64,000 bases of DNA from Methylomarinum vadi. GTDB lineage: Bacteria > Pseudomonadota > Gammaproteobacteria > Methylococcales > Methylomonadaceae. A model generated the notes under the pieces. That model was not told the DNA's origin and searched no databases. It saw only the letters and a list, made by a program, of their open reading frames with translations. Each line of letters begins with the position of its first letter. Position 1 is the stretch's first letter. A program made the translations under genes and the position numbers. Below, one piece after another: positions 25,146 through 35,427 of this stretch. The stretch is from positions 2,154,501 through 2,218,500 of the forward strand of contig NZ_JPON01000001.1 in the NCBI RefSeq assembly GCF_000733935.1, written 5' to 3'.

Positions 25146-26363
25146 TTACCAACAAACCTGCCGGTTCGCCAACAAAGGCAAATCATCGCGCAACCCCATG
25201 GCGTGGTTGTTGAAATAATTTTTCACCAAATCGCTATGCTCGACCCAATTCATGCCGACCGAGCGCAACGACACAAACGGCAAGGCTCGCACGGCAAAAG
25301 TCTTGTTCAAGACATCCATGCCCGCCATCATCAACAAGTTGTCCCCTTTCCGCCAGCGTTCGTATTGGCGAAGATATTTATGCCCGGCCAATGGCCGTCC
25401 CGCCTGTTTGGTCTTGATAACCAATTCCGCCAACGCGGCGGCATCCAGCAGCCCGGCATTGGCCCCCTGACCGGCCAATGGATGCATGGCATGGGCGGCG
25501 TCCCCGATCAAGGCGAAGTGTTGATCGGTGTAACGATCGGCGTATTGGAATTTGAGCGGAAATGCCGCCCTAGGCCCGGTCGCCAACATCCTGCCCAAAA
25601 TACCGGCGGAAGCCTGCTCCAATTCGTGCAAGAACTCATCCTCCGGTAATTGCAGATAAGCCTGCGCGGTCGCCGTTTTCAGAGTCCAAACGATGGAGCA
25701 TTGCCCGTTCGCCAAGGGTAAAAAAGCCAGCGGCCCCTCGTCGAGAAAACGTTGCCAGGCAGTGGCTTGATGGCTATGTTCGGTGGTGATCGTCGCCACC
25801 AGTCCATCCTGGTGATACGGCCAGCCGGTCACAGTGATGCCGGCGCGGTTGCGCAGGAACGATTCCCGACCGTCGGCGGCGACAATCAAATCGGCTTCGA
25901 GGCGGCGGCCATCCTCCAATACTAATTGTCCGCTCCGCTCCAGCAGTTGCAGATCGGCCACCATGACACCGGTTATGCAGGCAGCCTCGGACAACGTTTC
26001 CAGCTCATCCCACAAGGCAGCCACCGTCACGCGATTTTCGACGATATGGCCCAATTCGTTGTATTCGGTCGCCGAGCAATCGAAATGCAATTCGCCATCG
26101 GCCTTGCCGTCCCAGACCCGCATGTCACGGTAAGCGCAAACGCCCCGTTCCTCCATCAACGGCCAGGCGCCAATACATTCCAGGATATTCTGCGACGCAC
26201 GGGTCAATGCGGAAACGCGCAGATCGACCGTGTCTTGGGGCCACTGCCTAGGCGGCTCGTGTCGGTCCAATAAGGCGACTCGAATGCCGCCATGCGCCAG
26301 CGCGCAGGCGGCGGTCGCTCCGACCATGCCGCCGCCGACGATGATGACGTCGAATTTTTCCAT
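25146..26363 (-). CDS. ubiI: Ubiquinone-biosynthesis FAD hydroxylase, UbiI (VisC)-like
   Basis: 405 residues from the ATG at 26363, 1 bp after the ubiH stop; the longer frame would overlap ubiH. The FAD motif DVIIVGGGMVGATAACALA is at residues 5-23, the DG motif in IVAADGRESFLRNRAG near 165, and GDAAHAMHPLAGQGANAGL near 285. It is one of the flavin monooxygenases that hydroxylate the ubiquinone ring. The place in ygfB-pepP-ubiH-ubiI favours UbiI (C5 hydroxylation), but UbiF- or UbiM-like specificity cannot be excluded from sequence alone. Confidence 0.82.
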   Translation of the reverse strand: MEKFDVIIVGGGMVGATAACALAHGGIRVALLDRHEPPRQWPQDTVDLRVSALTRASQNILECIGAWPLMEERGVCAYRDMRVWDGKADGELHFDCSATEYNELGHIVENRVTVAALWDELETLSEAACITGVMVADLQLLERSGQLVLEDGRRLEADLIVAADGRESFLRNRAGITVTGWPYHQDGLVATITTEHSHQATAWQRFLDEGPLAFLPLANGQCSIVWTLKTATAQAYLQLPEDEFLHELEQASAGILGRMLATGPRAAFPLKFQYADRYTDQHFALIGDAAHAMHPLAGQGANAGLLDAAALAELVIKTKQAGRPLAGHKYLRQYERWRKGDNLLMMAGMDVLNKTFAVRALPFVSLRSVGMNWVEHSDLVKNYFNNHAMGLRDDLPLLANRQVCW

Positions 26364-26364
26364 G

Positions 26365-27579
26365 TCAGCCTCTCTTGCTGCCCACGCGGGGCAAACGTTG
26401 CGCCAAGCCCATGGCATGCCGGGCCAATAGCGTCTTGGCGAAAGGAATGTGGTCCAATACCGTCAACGCACTGTTTCTTAGCGCCGCCAACGCCAACCAA
26501 TCGCTGGAAAAAATCTTGACGACATTGTCGGTGAAAGCAATGGTGTGGTCGTGATCTTGCTGCCTGAGCTCGGCATAACGCCCGAGCAGGTCGCTTCCGC
26601 CGATATCCAGCCCTTGCTCCCAACGATCCAATACCATTTCCGCCAATTGCACGACATCGCGCAGCCCCAGATTGAAGCCCTGGCCGGCGACCGGATGCAG
26701 CTGATGGACGGCATTGCCAATGATGACCGTGCGCCCGGACACCATGGTCTGCGCCCGAATCAGGCTTAACGGAAAAGCCCGGCGCGGGGCGGCCAATGTC
26801 AATTCGCCGAGACGATAACCGAAACAGTCCTGCAATTGTTCGATGAATTCCGCCTCGCCGCCGGCCATCAAAGCTTCGGCTTCCTCATGCTTGCGCGTCC
26901 AGACCACCGCCGACAAATTGTCCGCCTGCGGCAACAAGGCCAACGGGCCGGAAGCGGTAAAACGCTCGTAAGCCGTATTGTGATGCGGGAGTGACGAGCG
27001 CACTGTCGTCACCAAGGCGGTCTGGCCGTATTCGGTAACCTGTTGGGGAATGTCGAGCAATTTACGCACCGATGAATTTCCGCCGTCGGCGCCAACCAGC
27101 AACGCCGCCGCCAAATTCACCGAATGGCCGTCCTGCTTCAAACTGACATTGACGGACTGCAGCCCGGACATCAGGCCGGCGACCCGGGCTGGACGAAATT
27201 GCTCGATATCGGCTTGCTCCACCAATGCCGCGACATGATCCTCGATATCGCGGGCACGAATGACATAACCAAGCGCATCGACACCCTGTCGTTGCGCGGA
27301 CAGGCGGGCCTTGCCGAAATGGCCGCGATCGGAAATGTGGATATCGGTGATCGCGGTCGCCCGATCGGCGACGCCCTGCCAAACATTCAACGCCTCCAGC
27401 ATGTGAACGGTTCCCGCCGCCAGCGCCAAGGCCCGGTCGCCGGCCGGCGAGACATACACCTGTTCGCGACTAAAGGTTTCGACGATAGCGACTTTCAGCC
27501 CCGAATCCTTTAGCGCCAGCGCCAAACAATTGCCCGCCAAGCCGGCCCCGGCAATCAAGATATCGTAATCATGCTGCAT
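26365..27579 (-). CDS. ubiH: 2-octaprenyl-6-methoxyphenol hydroxylase UbiH
   Basis: 404 residues. The FAD-binding start is DILIAGAGLAGNCLALAL (residues 6-23); LVGADGGNSSVRKLL lies near 165 and IGNAVHQLHPVAGQGFNLGL near 290, where the H-x-x-H-P-V/I-A-G-Q-G-F pattern is characteristic of UbiH. The enzyme hydroxylates C1 of the ubiquinone precursor. The start overlaps the pepP end by 11 bp, and ubiI follows at once, so translation is coupled in this operon. Confidence 0.9.
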   Translation of the reverse strand: MQHDYDILIAGAGLAGNCLALALKDSGLKVAIVETFSREQVYVSPAGDRALALAAGTVHMLEALNVWQGVADRATAITDIHISDRGHFGKARLSAQRQGVDALGYVIRARDIEDHVAALVEQADIEQFRPARVAGLMSGLQSVNVSLKQDGHSVNLAAALLVGADGGNSSVRKLLDIPQQVTEYGQTALVTTVRSSLPHHNTAYERFTASGPLALLPQADNLSAVVWTRKHEEAEALMAGGEAEFIEQLQDCFGYRLGELTLAAPRRAFPLSLIRAQTMVSGRTVIIGNAVHQLHPVAGQGFNLGLRDVVQLAEMVLDRWEQGLDIGGSDLLGRYAELRQQDHDHTIAFTDNVVKIFSSDWLALAALRNSALTVLDHIPFAKTLLARHAMGLAQRLPRVGSKRG

Positions 27580-28888
27580 GGCTTTCCCGCATTAACAATT
27601 CTATGTCTTCGATGCTCTTCGGCACGCCGCCGGTCAGTATTTCATGCCCATCGCGCGTCACCAATACATCGTCCTCGATACGAATGCCGATTCCGCGCCA
27701 CTTTTCATCGACCGTTTCGCACTCGGCAGGAATATAAAGCCCGGGCTCGACAGTCAAGACCATGCCCGGCTCCAATACACGCCACTGGTCGTTGACCTTG
27801 TAATCCCCCACATCATGCACATCCATGCCCAGCCAATGGCCGATGCGATGCATATAAAACTGTTTGTATTTTTCATCCTTGATCAATTTGGGCACGCGTC
27901 CCTTCAATAGCCCCAATTTCACCAGGCCTTTCGTCAAGACCTGCACCGAGGCGTCATGCGCCTTATTCCAAGGCAGGCCCGGACGCACCTGTTCGATCGC
28001 CGCGTACTGGGCATCCAACACCAATTGATAAAGCGCCTTCTGCGCCTCGCTGAATTTTCCCGATACCGGAAATGTACGGGTGATGTCAGCCGCATAATGG
28101 TCGCACTCGACACCGGCATCGATCAGCAGCAAATCGTCTTTCCTGAGCTTGTCCTTGTTTTCGGTGTAATGCAACACACAAGCATTTTGACCGCCGGCCA
28201 CAATGGAAGGATAAGCGACCGCGCGCAGACCTTCGCGCATGAATTCATGGACGATTTCCGCCTCCACTTGATATTCGTACATACCCGGCTTGCAACACTG
28301 CATGGCTCTGGCATGGGCCTTGGCCGACACTTCGGCGGCCCGGCGCATCAGTTTCAATTCGGCCGGACTCTTGATCAAGCGCATTTCATGCAACACATGT
28401 TCCAGCGACACCAATTCGCCCGGCGCGCTGATACCGTTGCGCGACTGTTTGCGAATATTGTTGATCCATTCCAATAATTGATGGTCCAGGTCGCTATCCC
28501 TGCCCATCGGATAAAAAACTTTCGCCTTGTTTTCCAGCATACCCGGCAGGATATCGCTCAAATCATCAATCGGGAACGAGTCGTCAGCTTCATAATGCTT
28601 GGTCGCACCTTCCAAACCGGCATGCGCACCTTCCCACAAGGCCTTTTGCTCATCGAACTCGCGGCAAAACAAGATATATTCCCCTTGTTCGCGCCCGGGG
28701 ATGAAAACCGCCAGGGAATCCGCCTCGTTGAAGCCCGTAAGATAATAAAAATCGCTGTCCTGGCGGAACGGATATTCGACATCGCGATTGCGGGTTCGGC
28801 TGGAAGCGCTGGCAATCAACGCGATATTGCCCTTGCCCACTTGCTGCATCAGCAATTTACGGCGTCTTTTGAATTCGTTTTGTTTCAT
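27569..28888 (-). CDS. pepP: Xaa-Pro aminopeptidase PepP
   Basis: 439 residues. The pita-bread metallopeptidase ligands are visible: D in LIDAGVECDHYAADITRTFP, H in MHRIGHWLGMDVHDVG, E in LTVEPGLYIP and E in IGIRIEDDVLV. It removes N-terminal residues preceding proline. The N-terminal domain (about 1-170) is of the AMP_N type. It lies 16 bp after ygfB and overlaps ubiH, the conserved gammaproteobacterial arrangement. Confidence 0.95.
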   Translation of the reverse strand: MKQNEFKRRRKLLMQQVGKGNIALIASASSRTRNRDVEYPFRQDSDFYYLTGFNEADSLAVFIPGREQGEYILFCREFDEQKALWEGAHAGLEGATKHYEADDSFPIDDLSDILPGMLENKAKVFYPMGRDSDLDHQLLEWINNIRKQSRNGISAPGELVSLEHVLHEMRLIKSPAELKLMRRAAEVSAKAHARAMQCCKPGMYEYQVEAEIVHEFMREGLRAVAYPSIVAGGQNACVLHYTENKDKLRKDDLLLIDAGVECDHYAADITRTFPVSGKFSEAQKALYQLVLDAQYAAIEQVRPGLPWNKAHDASVQVLTKGLVKLGLLKGRVPKLIKDEKYKQFYMHRIGHWLGMDVHDVGDYKVNDQWRVLEPGMVLTVEPGLYIPAECETVDEKWRGIGIRIEDDVLVTRDGHEILTGGVPKSIEDIELLMRESHAA

Positions 28889-28904
28889 CGTCTTGCATCC
28901 TTGA

Positions 28905-29435
28905 TTATTGTCGGCTCTGCTGCTCTGCGTTTTCCATCAATTGGTCTCTAATCAATAGCACGGCGGAACGCAAATATTCATGGATTTCCATGAAGGCATT
29001 TTCATCCTCCTCGCCGTCGGCCTCGGCATCGACTTTGGTAAATTCAACGATATCACGCATGATCTCGCCACAATCGCCCGGCCACACCGACGTCGATTTC
29101 GCATAACCGACACCGAACAAAAAACCTTGGCACCAGTGACGCAACGCCTCGACCTGTTCAGACAATTCCGCGTCATCATCCGGCAACAACAAATCGAAAG
29201 CAAATTGTTCGTCTTGCGCATTCAATAATTCCCGGGTTTGCTCGAACAACGCCAATAAAAGACTATTTTCCTCCTCGGTTAAGGAAACATCTTCCGGAAA
29301 CAGCTCCCGCAGCCAATCGTCCGCCTTGGCCCGAATATCGACACATAACAAGCCGGACGCCATGCCATGGGCTTCCGCCACATCGAGATCGGCCGCATGC
29401 CCTGTAAAAATCGCATTTATTGTCTGATAAGTCAT
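28905..29435 (-). CDS. ygfB: YgfB/UPF0149 family protein
   Basis: 176 residues, acidic, with the UPF0149 pattern: DVAEAHGMASGLLCVD near residues 18-33, W-C-Q-G-F-L-F-G-V-G near 110, and a C-terminal E-Y-L-R-x-A-V-L-L-I-R run. It is the first gene of ygfB-pepP-ubiH-ubiI. Its biochemical role is not clear from sequence. It is divergent from the zapB-like gene across about 140 bp that must hold both promoters. Confidence 0.88.
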   Translation of the reverse strand: MTYQTINAIFTGHAADLDVAEAHGMASGLLCVDIRAKADDWLRELFPEDVSLTEEENSLLLALFEQTRELLNAQDEQFAFDLLLPDDDAELSEQVEALRHWCQGFLFGVGYAKSTSVWPGDCGEIMRDIVEFTKVDAEADGEEDENAFMEIHEYLRSAVLLIRDQLMENAEQQSRQ

Positions 29436-29488
29436 AATCGCAAAATTTTACTCATCGCCGCTAAAAAAAAATACCGCTTATGCTAACA

Positions 29489-29518
29489 TTGATCAGCAGT
29501 CAGTATGATTTTTATATT
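29489..29518 (+). promoter_or_regulatory. Candidate sigma-70 promoter of the zapB-like/zapA/6S unit
   Basis: TTGATC at 29489-29494 and TATATT at 29513-29518 with an 18-bp spacer, about 59 bp before the ATG at 29577. The hexamers are good but not perfect. Confidence 0.4.
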
Positions 29519-29576
29519 ATTTTTTCCTCTTAGATAACGGTATTGCTATTTTATTGTAATAGTCAGCAACGATTTC

Positions 29577-29804
29577 ATGTCCACCGCAGAACAAGACCCA
29601 GCAACAGAACTACAAGAACTCGAAGCAAAATTGGATGCATTGCTTGCGCAATACAATTTATTAAAAAATGAAAATTCCTCGCTAAAGGTTAAGCAAGAAG
29701 CGCTGGTCAAGGAAAAAGCGAAACTATTGGAAAAAACGACATTGGCGAGAACCCGTGTGGAAGCGATGATTACCCGTCTCAAAGCGATGGAGCATGGCTC
29801 ATGA
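29577..29804 (+). CDS. ZapB-like coiled-coil protein (TIGR02449 family)
   Basis: 75 residues, nearly all coiled coil with heptads: ELEAKLDALLAQYNLLKNEN and ALVKEKAKLLEKTTLARTRV. TIGR02449-type proteins are short, ZapB-like, and commonly sit directly upstream of zapA, as here (4-bp overlap). A role at the Z-ring is inferred from this pairing. Confidence 0.85.
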   Translation: MSTAEQDPATELQELEAKLDALLAQYNLLKNENSSLKVKQEALVKEKAKLLEKTTLARTRVEAMITRLKAMEHGS

Positions 29805-30100
29805 ACAAGCGTCCGCGGCCGGTCACCGTAACCATTCTCGGCAAGGAATACAAAATCGTCTGCGATGAAGACGAAAAAGAAACACTGATCCAATCGGCCC
29901 AGGATCTCGACAAACAAATGCGCGCCATCCGCGACAGCGGGAAGGTCACCAGCCCGGACCGCATCGCCGTCATGGCGGCGTTGAATTTATCGCATGAGTT
30001 GCGACAGGCGCGAAGCATCAATCACAGCCCCTCGCAAACCCTGGTCGAGAAATTGACCACCCTGCGACATAAAATAGAAAACGTTTTAGAAAACGCTTAA
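29801..30100 (+). CDS. zapA: Cell division protein ZapA
   Basis: 99 residues. The N-terminal fold VTVTILGKEYKIVCDEDEKE (about residues 7-26) followed by long helices (LIQSAQDLDKQMRAI, DRIAVMAALNLSHEL) is characteristic of ZapA, which crosslinks FtsZ filaments. It overlaps the ZapB-like gene by 4 bp and is followed by 6S RNA, as in enterobacteria. Confidence 0.93.
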   Translation: MNKRPRPVTVTILGKEYKIVCDEDEKETLIQSAQDLDKQMRAIRDSGKVTSPDRIAVMAALNLSHELRQARSINHSPSQTLVEKLTTLRHKIENVLENA

Positions 30101-30121
30101 ATAAGTTAAACTATCAGCTCG

Positions 30122-30300
30122 GTATCTCCTGCGGCGTTCGAGTAGTGCCGGGTGTTTCCTGAACCTACAATTGCCCCGGAAATAAACGCCAGTGTTGGTG
30201 AGCATGCCCGTCGATACGGGAAGCCTGATATGCTGGTTTAGTTTCCACTTGAACCTCTGGTTCAAGGACGAAGGCATGAGACGGCGCAGGCGGGAGATAC
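30122..30300 (+). ncRNA. ssrS: 6S RNA
   Basis: About 179 nt. The terminal stem GTATCTCC (30122-30129) pairs with GGAGATAC (30293-30300). The conserved 6S blocks TTGGTGAGCATGCCCG and GAAGCCT are present, as is the hairpin TTGAACC-TCT-GGTTCAAGG near 30250. 6S RNA mimics an open promoter and holds sigma-70 RNA polymerase in stationary phase. Placement directly after zapA is the classic locus. A T-run at 30311-30318 follows. The ends are set from the stem. Confidence 0.95.
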
Positions 30301-30474
30301 TACCTTCTCGCTCTTTTTTTTGGCAAGGGAAAATCCCAGTTATCAAGTCTTACCAATTTGCCGGAGCTTTTAGCCCTTGTCGCCAAAACAGCTTCCCGCC
30401 GAACTTTTCGAAATACTGCGCCTCGCTGGCAAATTCATGAGGAGTACTTTCTCAATTACTAACCAGGGAGCAAT

Positions 30475-31311
30475 GTGCTGAGTTATCAACATGGCTTTCA
30501 TGCCGGAAATTTTGCCGATGTTTTAAAACATTGCATTTTGGTGCGGACATTGCAGTATCTTATCCAAAAAGATAAGCCTTTGTTTTATCTCGATACCCAT
30601 GCCGCGGCAGGCGCTTATACCTTGAACTCGGACATGGCGAGAAAAACCGGCGAATACAAAAACGGCATCGGCAAATTATGGGGGCGAGACGACCTACCGC
30701 CGGCACTCGCCGACTACGTTCGATGGGTGCGCACGTTCAACGGCGCCGGTTCTTTGTATCGTTACCCTGGCTCTCCCTGGTTTGCCAGTCAATTACTCAG
30801 AAACAATGACCGGCTAGCCTTATGTGAGCTGCATGTGAACGAATACTCGGCGCTTAAGCACAACATGGCCGGCGACCGCCGGATCAGGGTGCTGCGTGAA
30901 GATGGCTTCAAATCTGCATTGGCCTTATTGCCCCCACGCGAAAGACGGGGCCTGGTGCTCATCGACCCGCCTTATGAAATCAAGCAGGATTATCAACTTG
31001 TCGTACAAACCCTGAGCAAGGCCTATCGACGTTTCGCCCACGGTGTTTACGCCTTATGGTATCCGGTGGTGGATCGCCATCGTATCGACGCCATGGAAGC
31101 CGCTTTACGCGCTAGCGGTATGCGAGACATCCAATTATTCGAACTAGGCGCGCAAGCCGACAGCTCCGCCCCCGGCATGACCGCCAGCGGCATGATCTTA
31201 ATCAACCCGCCATGGTCTTTGCGCGAAGAGATGCAGTCGGTGCTACCCTATTTGGCCAAGTTGTTGGGCAATCAAGGGCATTATCGGATTGAAGAATTGC
31301 TTGCCGAATAA
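30475..31311 (+). CDS. rlmJ: 23S rRNA (adenine2030-N6)-methyltransferase RlmJ
   Basis: 278 residues from a GTG at 30475 with GGGAG just upstream; the family N-terminus L-S-Y-Q-H-x-F-H-A-G-N-x-A-D-V is reached exactly. RlmJ methylates N6 of A2030 in 23S rRNA with SAM. The catalytic motif D-P-P-Y (LVLIDPPYEIKQDY) is near residue 165, and FYLDTHAAAG near residue 40 is the SAM loop. It replaces ygfA as the gene after 6S RNA. Confidence 0.95.
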   Translation: MLSYQHGFHAGNFADVLKHCILVRTLQYLIQKDKPLFYLDTHAAAGAYTLNSDMARKTGEYKNGIGKLWGRDDLPPALADYVRWVRTFNGAGSLYRYPGSPWFASQLLRNNDRLALCELHVNEYSALKHNMAGDRRIRVLREDGFKSALALLPPRERRGLVLIDPPYEIKQDYQLVVQTLSKAYRRFAHGVYALWYPVVDRHRIDAMEAALRASGMRDIQLFELGAQADSSAPGMTASGMILINPPWSLREEMQSVLPYLAKLLGNQGHYRIEELLAE

Positions 31312-31411
31312 ACGCCGCCCCCTATCGTTGCTGTCTTTAATTCTGCAGGCAGAGCCAACAACCCGCGCATAGCCACGGTAAACGTCTTTGCATGCCTTTC
31401 CAACCTCCGCA

Positions 31412-31440
31412 ATGACGGTCGGAACGAAACATTTTATAAT
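31412..31440 (+). promoter_or_regulatory. Sigma-70 promoter of gmk
   Basis: A perfect TATAAT (31435-31440) and ATGACG (31412-31417) with a 17-bp spacer, 78 bp before gmk. Confidence 0.55.
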
Positions 31441-31472
31441 TCGGATATTTAATCCTAACCGATAAGTCTTAG

Positions 31473-32138
<666 letters not shown>

Positions 32139-32292
32139 AAACCCTCCATCCCTGCTCTCTCGGTGAAAACGCCCGATTAAAACCAACAATTTTTAATCGA
32201 CGATATATTTCTTCGCGGTGCGCCTATCCAATTGGGTGATTCTAGCCACCGCCTCGTAACTGCCGTGGCGATCGTAAAGAAAACGGCAATAG

Positions 32293-33874
32293 CCCGGATA
32301 TTTCATCAGTCCCTTGAAACCCTATCGAAACCCTCGTTTGTTTTAAAACATGCGATCGTAAGGAGAAATTGAGCGGTCAAAAAGGGAATTAAGCATTGAT
32401 TTCCGTTTTTCAGGCGCAACTTCCCCTTACCCCATTGTTTATCAGCGTGCCGGGCACAGCACTCTGTTTGTACTAATCAGGGCACAGGCGCTGACAAACG
32501 GATTTAAACAGGGATTGAAACGGATACTGACTGCTGAACAGCAGTCGAATACGACGGGTGTTACGAATGATGACGGCACCGATTTTAAACAATTTCAGGC
32601 GAATGGTGGCGCAAGTGGCTGTCGCTAGTTCGGTGTTGTTGAGGGCGATTCGGCGAATCGCCTGGATCAGGGTATAGGCCAAGGTGGATAACAGCAAACG
32701 AAACTGATTCGGCCACCACAGGCTGCAACTGGTGCGGTCGGCAAACAGATCCAATTGTTGCTCTTTAATCCGGTTTTCCATGTCGCCTCGCGCACAGTAA
32801 ACGGTTTCATAGAGTGTTTGTGCATCGCCGTCCAGATTGGTTACGACATAGCGGGGATTACTCCCTTGGCTCATGTGTTCGGCCTTAAGAATGACACGGC
32901 GTCGGCGTTTCCAGGTGCCGGCTTTATAGTGGAAATCGGTAAAGAGACGCTGTTTCTGCTGTTCGCTTTGGAACTGTTGCCGGGCTTGTTCAATCCAGGG
33001 TTGGCTTAAGCGCGTTAAGCGTTTATTTTTGGCCAACCCGACAATATAGTGAACGCGATGCCGCTCGCACCAACTCAGCATCTTATGGCGACAAAAACCG
33101 CCATCGCCGCGAAACGTGATGTCAACGTCCGGCCAAGCCTGACGCAAGCGCCTGACCAGCAACGCCAGAATCGCCCAGCTGTGCTTGGCGCCATCAATAT
33201 TGCTGGGACGTAGATAACTGACCAAGCAATGATGGCCGCAAAAGACATACAACGGCAGGAAACAATAGTGCCGATAGTAGCCATGAAAAAAACGTCCGTC
33301 CTGTTCGCCATGAACCGGATCGTCGGTGGCGTCGAAGTCCAGGACCAACGATTTCGGCGGTGTCTCATACGAAGCGATAAACTGCGCCACCAGTTCCTCA
33401 TGAACGCGCCACATCAAGGCGCGATCCGCCTGCTGCTCAAACCGGCACAAGGTGGATCGGCTGCCCAATGTCTGATCCTTTTCCACCGCCGTCTGAAAGG
33501 CGATATCATTTCTGAGCGTGTCATGATCATTCAAATCCTCATACCCACACGCCAAGCCATAAACCCGTTGACGGAGCAGGTTGATCACAGAGTGTTGCAC
33601 GCGGTCAGGGGCTCTGGCGTCAGGAATCTGCGCCGCTATCCGTTCGGTTAATCCTAATTGCTGGTCAATCGCTCTTAACAACAGCACACCGCCATCACTG
33701 GTGATCGCTCCACCACTGAATTGGGCCTCGATTTTACGGCGTTTTAAGGGAGGAAATTCTATTTGAGCTGGAGTACAATTTGTCATGGGCAAGTTGTTGG
33801 TTAAATTCAATCTAAGTAACTGAATTTTATCAAATATCAACAAACTTGCCCGCCTCTATCATGAAATATTCGGG
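32293..33874 (-). mobile_element. IS1380-family insertion sequence (1582 bp)
   Basis: The ends are imperfect inverted repeats beginning CCCGGATATTTCAT (32293-32306) and, on the other strand, CCCGAATATTTCAT (33874-33861), 13 of 14 identical. A 4-bp target duplication ATAG flanks it at 32289-32292 and 33875-33878. IS1380 elements are known for 4-bp duplications, ends starting with CC and a single DDE transposase, all seen here. It is intact with a full transposase, so it may still move. It interrupts the sigma-54 activator gene. Confidence 0.93.
32473..33786 (-). CDS. IS1380 family transposase
   Basis: 437 residues from the ATG at 33786, chosen as the first ATG giving the family start before PAQIEFPPLKRRKIEAQFSG; a longer frame would extend 19 residues towards the element end. 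DDE residues are in VLDFDATDDPVHG, FRGDGGFCR and ARGDMENRIKEQQLDLF. The transposase cuts and joins the element ends. There is no frameshift or stop in the frame, so the enzyme appears complete. Confidence 0.93.
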   Translation of the reverse strand: MTNCTPAQIEFPPLKRRKIEAQFSGGAITSDGGVLLLRAIDQQLGLTERIAAQIPDARAPDRVQHSVINLLRQRVYGLACGYEDLNDHDTLRNDIAFQTAVEKDQTLGSRSTLCRFEQQADRALMWRVHEELVAQFIASYETPPKSLVLDFDATDDPVHGEQDGRFFHGYYRHYCFLPLYVFCGHHCLVSYLRPSNIDGAKHSWAILALLVRRLRQAWPDVDITFRGDGGFCRHKMLSWCERHRVHYIVGLAKNKRLTRLSQPWIEQARQQFQSEQQKQRLFTDFHYKAGTWKRRRRVILKAEHMSQGSNPRYVVTNLDGDAQTLYETVYCARGDMENRIKEQQLDLFADRTSCSLWWPNQFRLLLSTLAYTLIQAIRRIALNNTELATATCATIRLKLFKIGAVIIRNTRRIRLLFSSQYPFQSLFKSVCQRLCPD

Positions 33875-35427
33875 ATAGTCCTTGAGCAATTGTTGAGCGC
33901 TGATTTCGGCACCACTTTCCCGCAAAGCAAACAGAATTTGCCGGTCTTCCGGCTTATGCCGCTCAGCGACTTGGTAACTGCCGGTCAGACAAATACGGCG
34001 GATACATTGCTCCAATTCCCTGACATTACCGGGCCAGGGATAGTCCCGCGGTACGGTTTCATGAATTTTCCTTTCGATGCGTGCCACCAAATCGCCATTG
34101 GGATTGGCGATGACCCGCCACAACAAACCGGCGATCAGCTGACTCAATTCCGCCGAATTTTCCCGCAACCGTTGCTTCAAGCCGGGCACAACAATGACGT
34201 CGGAACACAGGCGGTAATACAAATCGTCCCTAAATTGGCCGTTTTTGCGTAATTTTTCGATATCGCGATTGGTCGCGCTAATCACGCGGCCGGAAAAACG
34301 TAATTTTTCATGACTGCCGACAGGACTGAAAACCCGGTCCTGAATGACATTCAGCAATTTGACCTGGGTCGGAATATCGATATCGCCGATTTCGTCGATG
34401 AACACCGCACCATTGGCGCTACATCGTGCAAACAAGCCTTGATGGTTTTCGATCGCGCCGGTAAAAGCGCCTTTCTTGTGCCCGAACAATTCCGATTCCA
34501 ACAGCGACGCCGGAAATTGCGCCAGATTGATCGCCTGAAAAGAACGGGTGAAACTTTCACGGAACCGCCGCCGAGTCAAATCGAAAGGAATGAAACCGGA
34601 GCAGCCGATCGCATGCGCGACCAGACTCTTGCCGCTGCCGGTCGAGCCCAACAGCAATGTGGAAAATTCCTCCATGCGCCCCAACAGGTAATCCAAATAC
34701 CAGCGCGGATTGAAGGTAAAAATATTGTTCCATAACCGCATACGCAGTTCGATGATGGAGGGACAGTCGCCCGATAGCGATGAGTTGATGAAATAAAAAC
34801 CGCGATGCAATTGATAAAACAGGCCGATGTACTTGATCAATTCCTCGTCCTGATAGCCGGCCCGACGAAAACAATCGACCAATTCCACCGCAAAAGGCAA
34901 TTCCAAGGGCTCGTCGCCGAATTGTCGCTGAGCGTCGATGAATTGATTGAACGCCTGCTGGAAGCGGTGAAATTGATAAAACAACCAGGCATATTCGATG
35001 CTGTTACGGTCGCGCCGCTGAAAATCGTCAATCCGAAAATCGGCTAGCGGGCCCAATTGTTGCAATTGCGCTTCCAGCACGAGCTGAATTTGTTCGACAC
35101 GCTGAAAAAGATCCATGCTGCCTGGGGGGATACGTAATACACGGCAATCGGCCCGCTCGCGCTCCTTGCTGAAAGGGTTGACGAAAGCCAGCTCGGCAAT
35201 TTGGCTAAAAAAGTCGCGTTGTTCGGGCAGTATGTTTTTCATCAGATACCATCGTTAAAAGTTACATTTTCCCCGCTACATGTGTCGGCGCAGGAGAAGA
35301 ATCGCCACCTAAAGCCGCACATAAATCATACATTTTTTGCTTATCATGTCTGCATTTTCTGCCTATTTATTTTTACCCACTATGGCCAAATAAGAACATC
35401 TCATTGATTTTATTAAGATATTAAACT

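Larger units (their letters stand above)
32193..35242 (-). pseudogene. Sigma-54 activator gene split by an IS1380-family element
   Basis: The main part (33875-35242) encodes a N-terminal region of about 185 residues with TPR-like, non-receiver sequence and a sigma-54 AAA+ domain: Walker A GSTGSGKS, the sigma-54 contact loop GHKKGAFTGA, Walker B AVFIDEIGD and the sensor region YPWPGNVRELEQ. At LLKDY it enters the insertion sequence and picks up 14 foreign residues before TGA near 33830. The rest of the gene lies beyond the element (32193-32288): CRFLYDRHGSYEAVARITQL then DRRTAKKYIVD and stop, a helix-turn-helix tail. Joining the two parts with a single TSD gives 487 codons in one frame. As it stands the protein lacks its DNA-binding end. 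The divergent PspA-like operon has a matching sigma-54 promoter. Confidence 0.9.

Noticed and set aside
33830-33874. C-terminal residues after LLKDY as part of the native regulator
   Set aside because: They are encoded by the IS end, as shown by the inverted repeat and target duplication; the real C-terminus is at 32193-32288.
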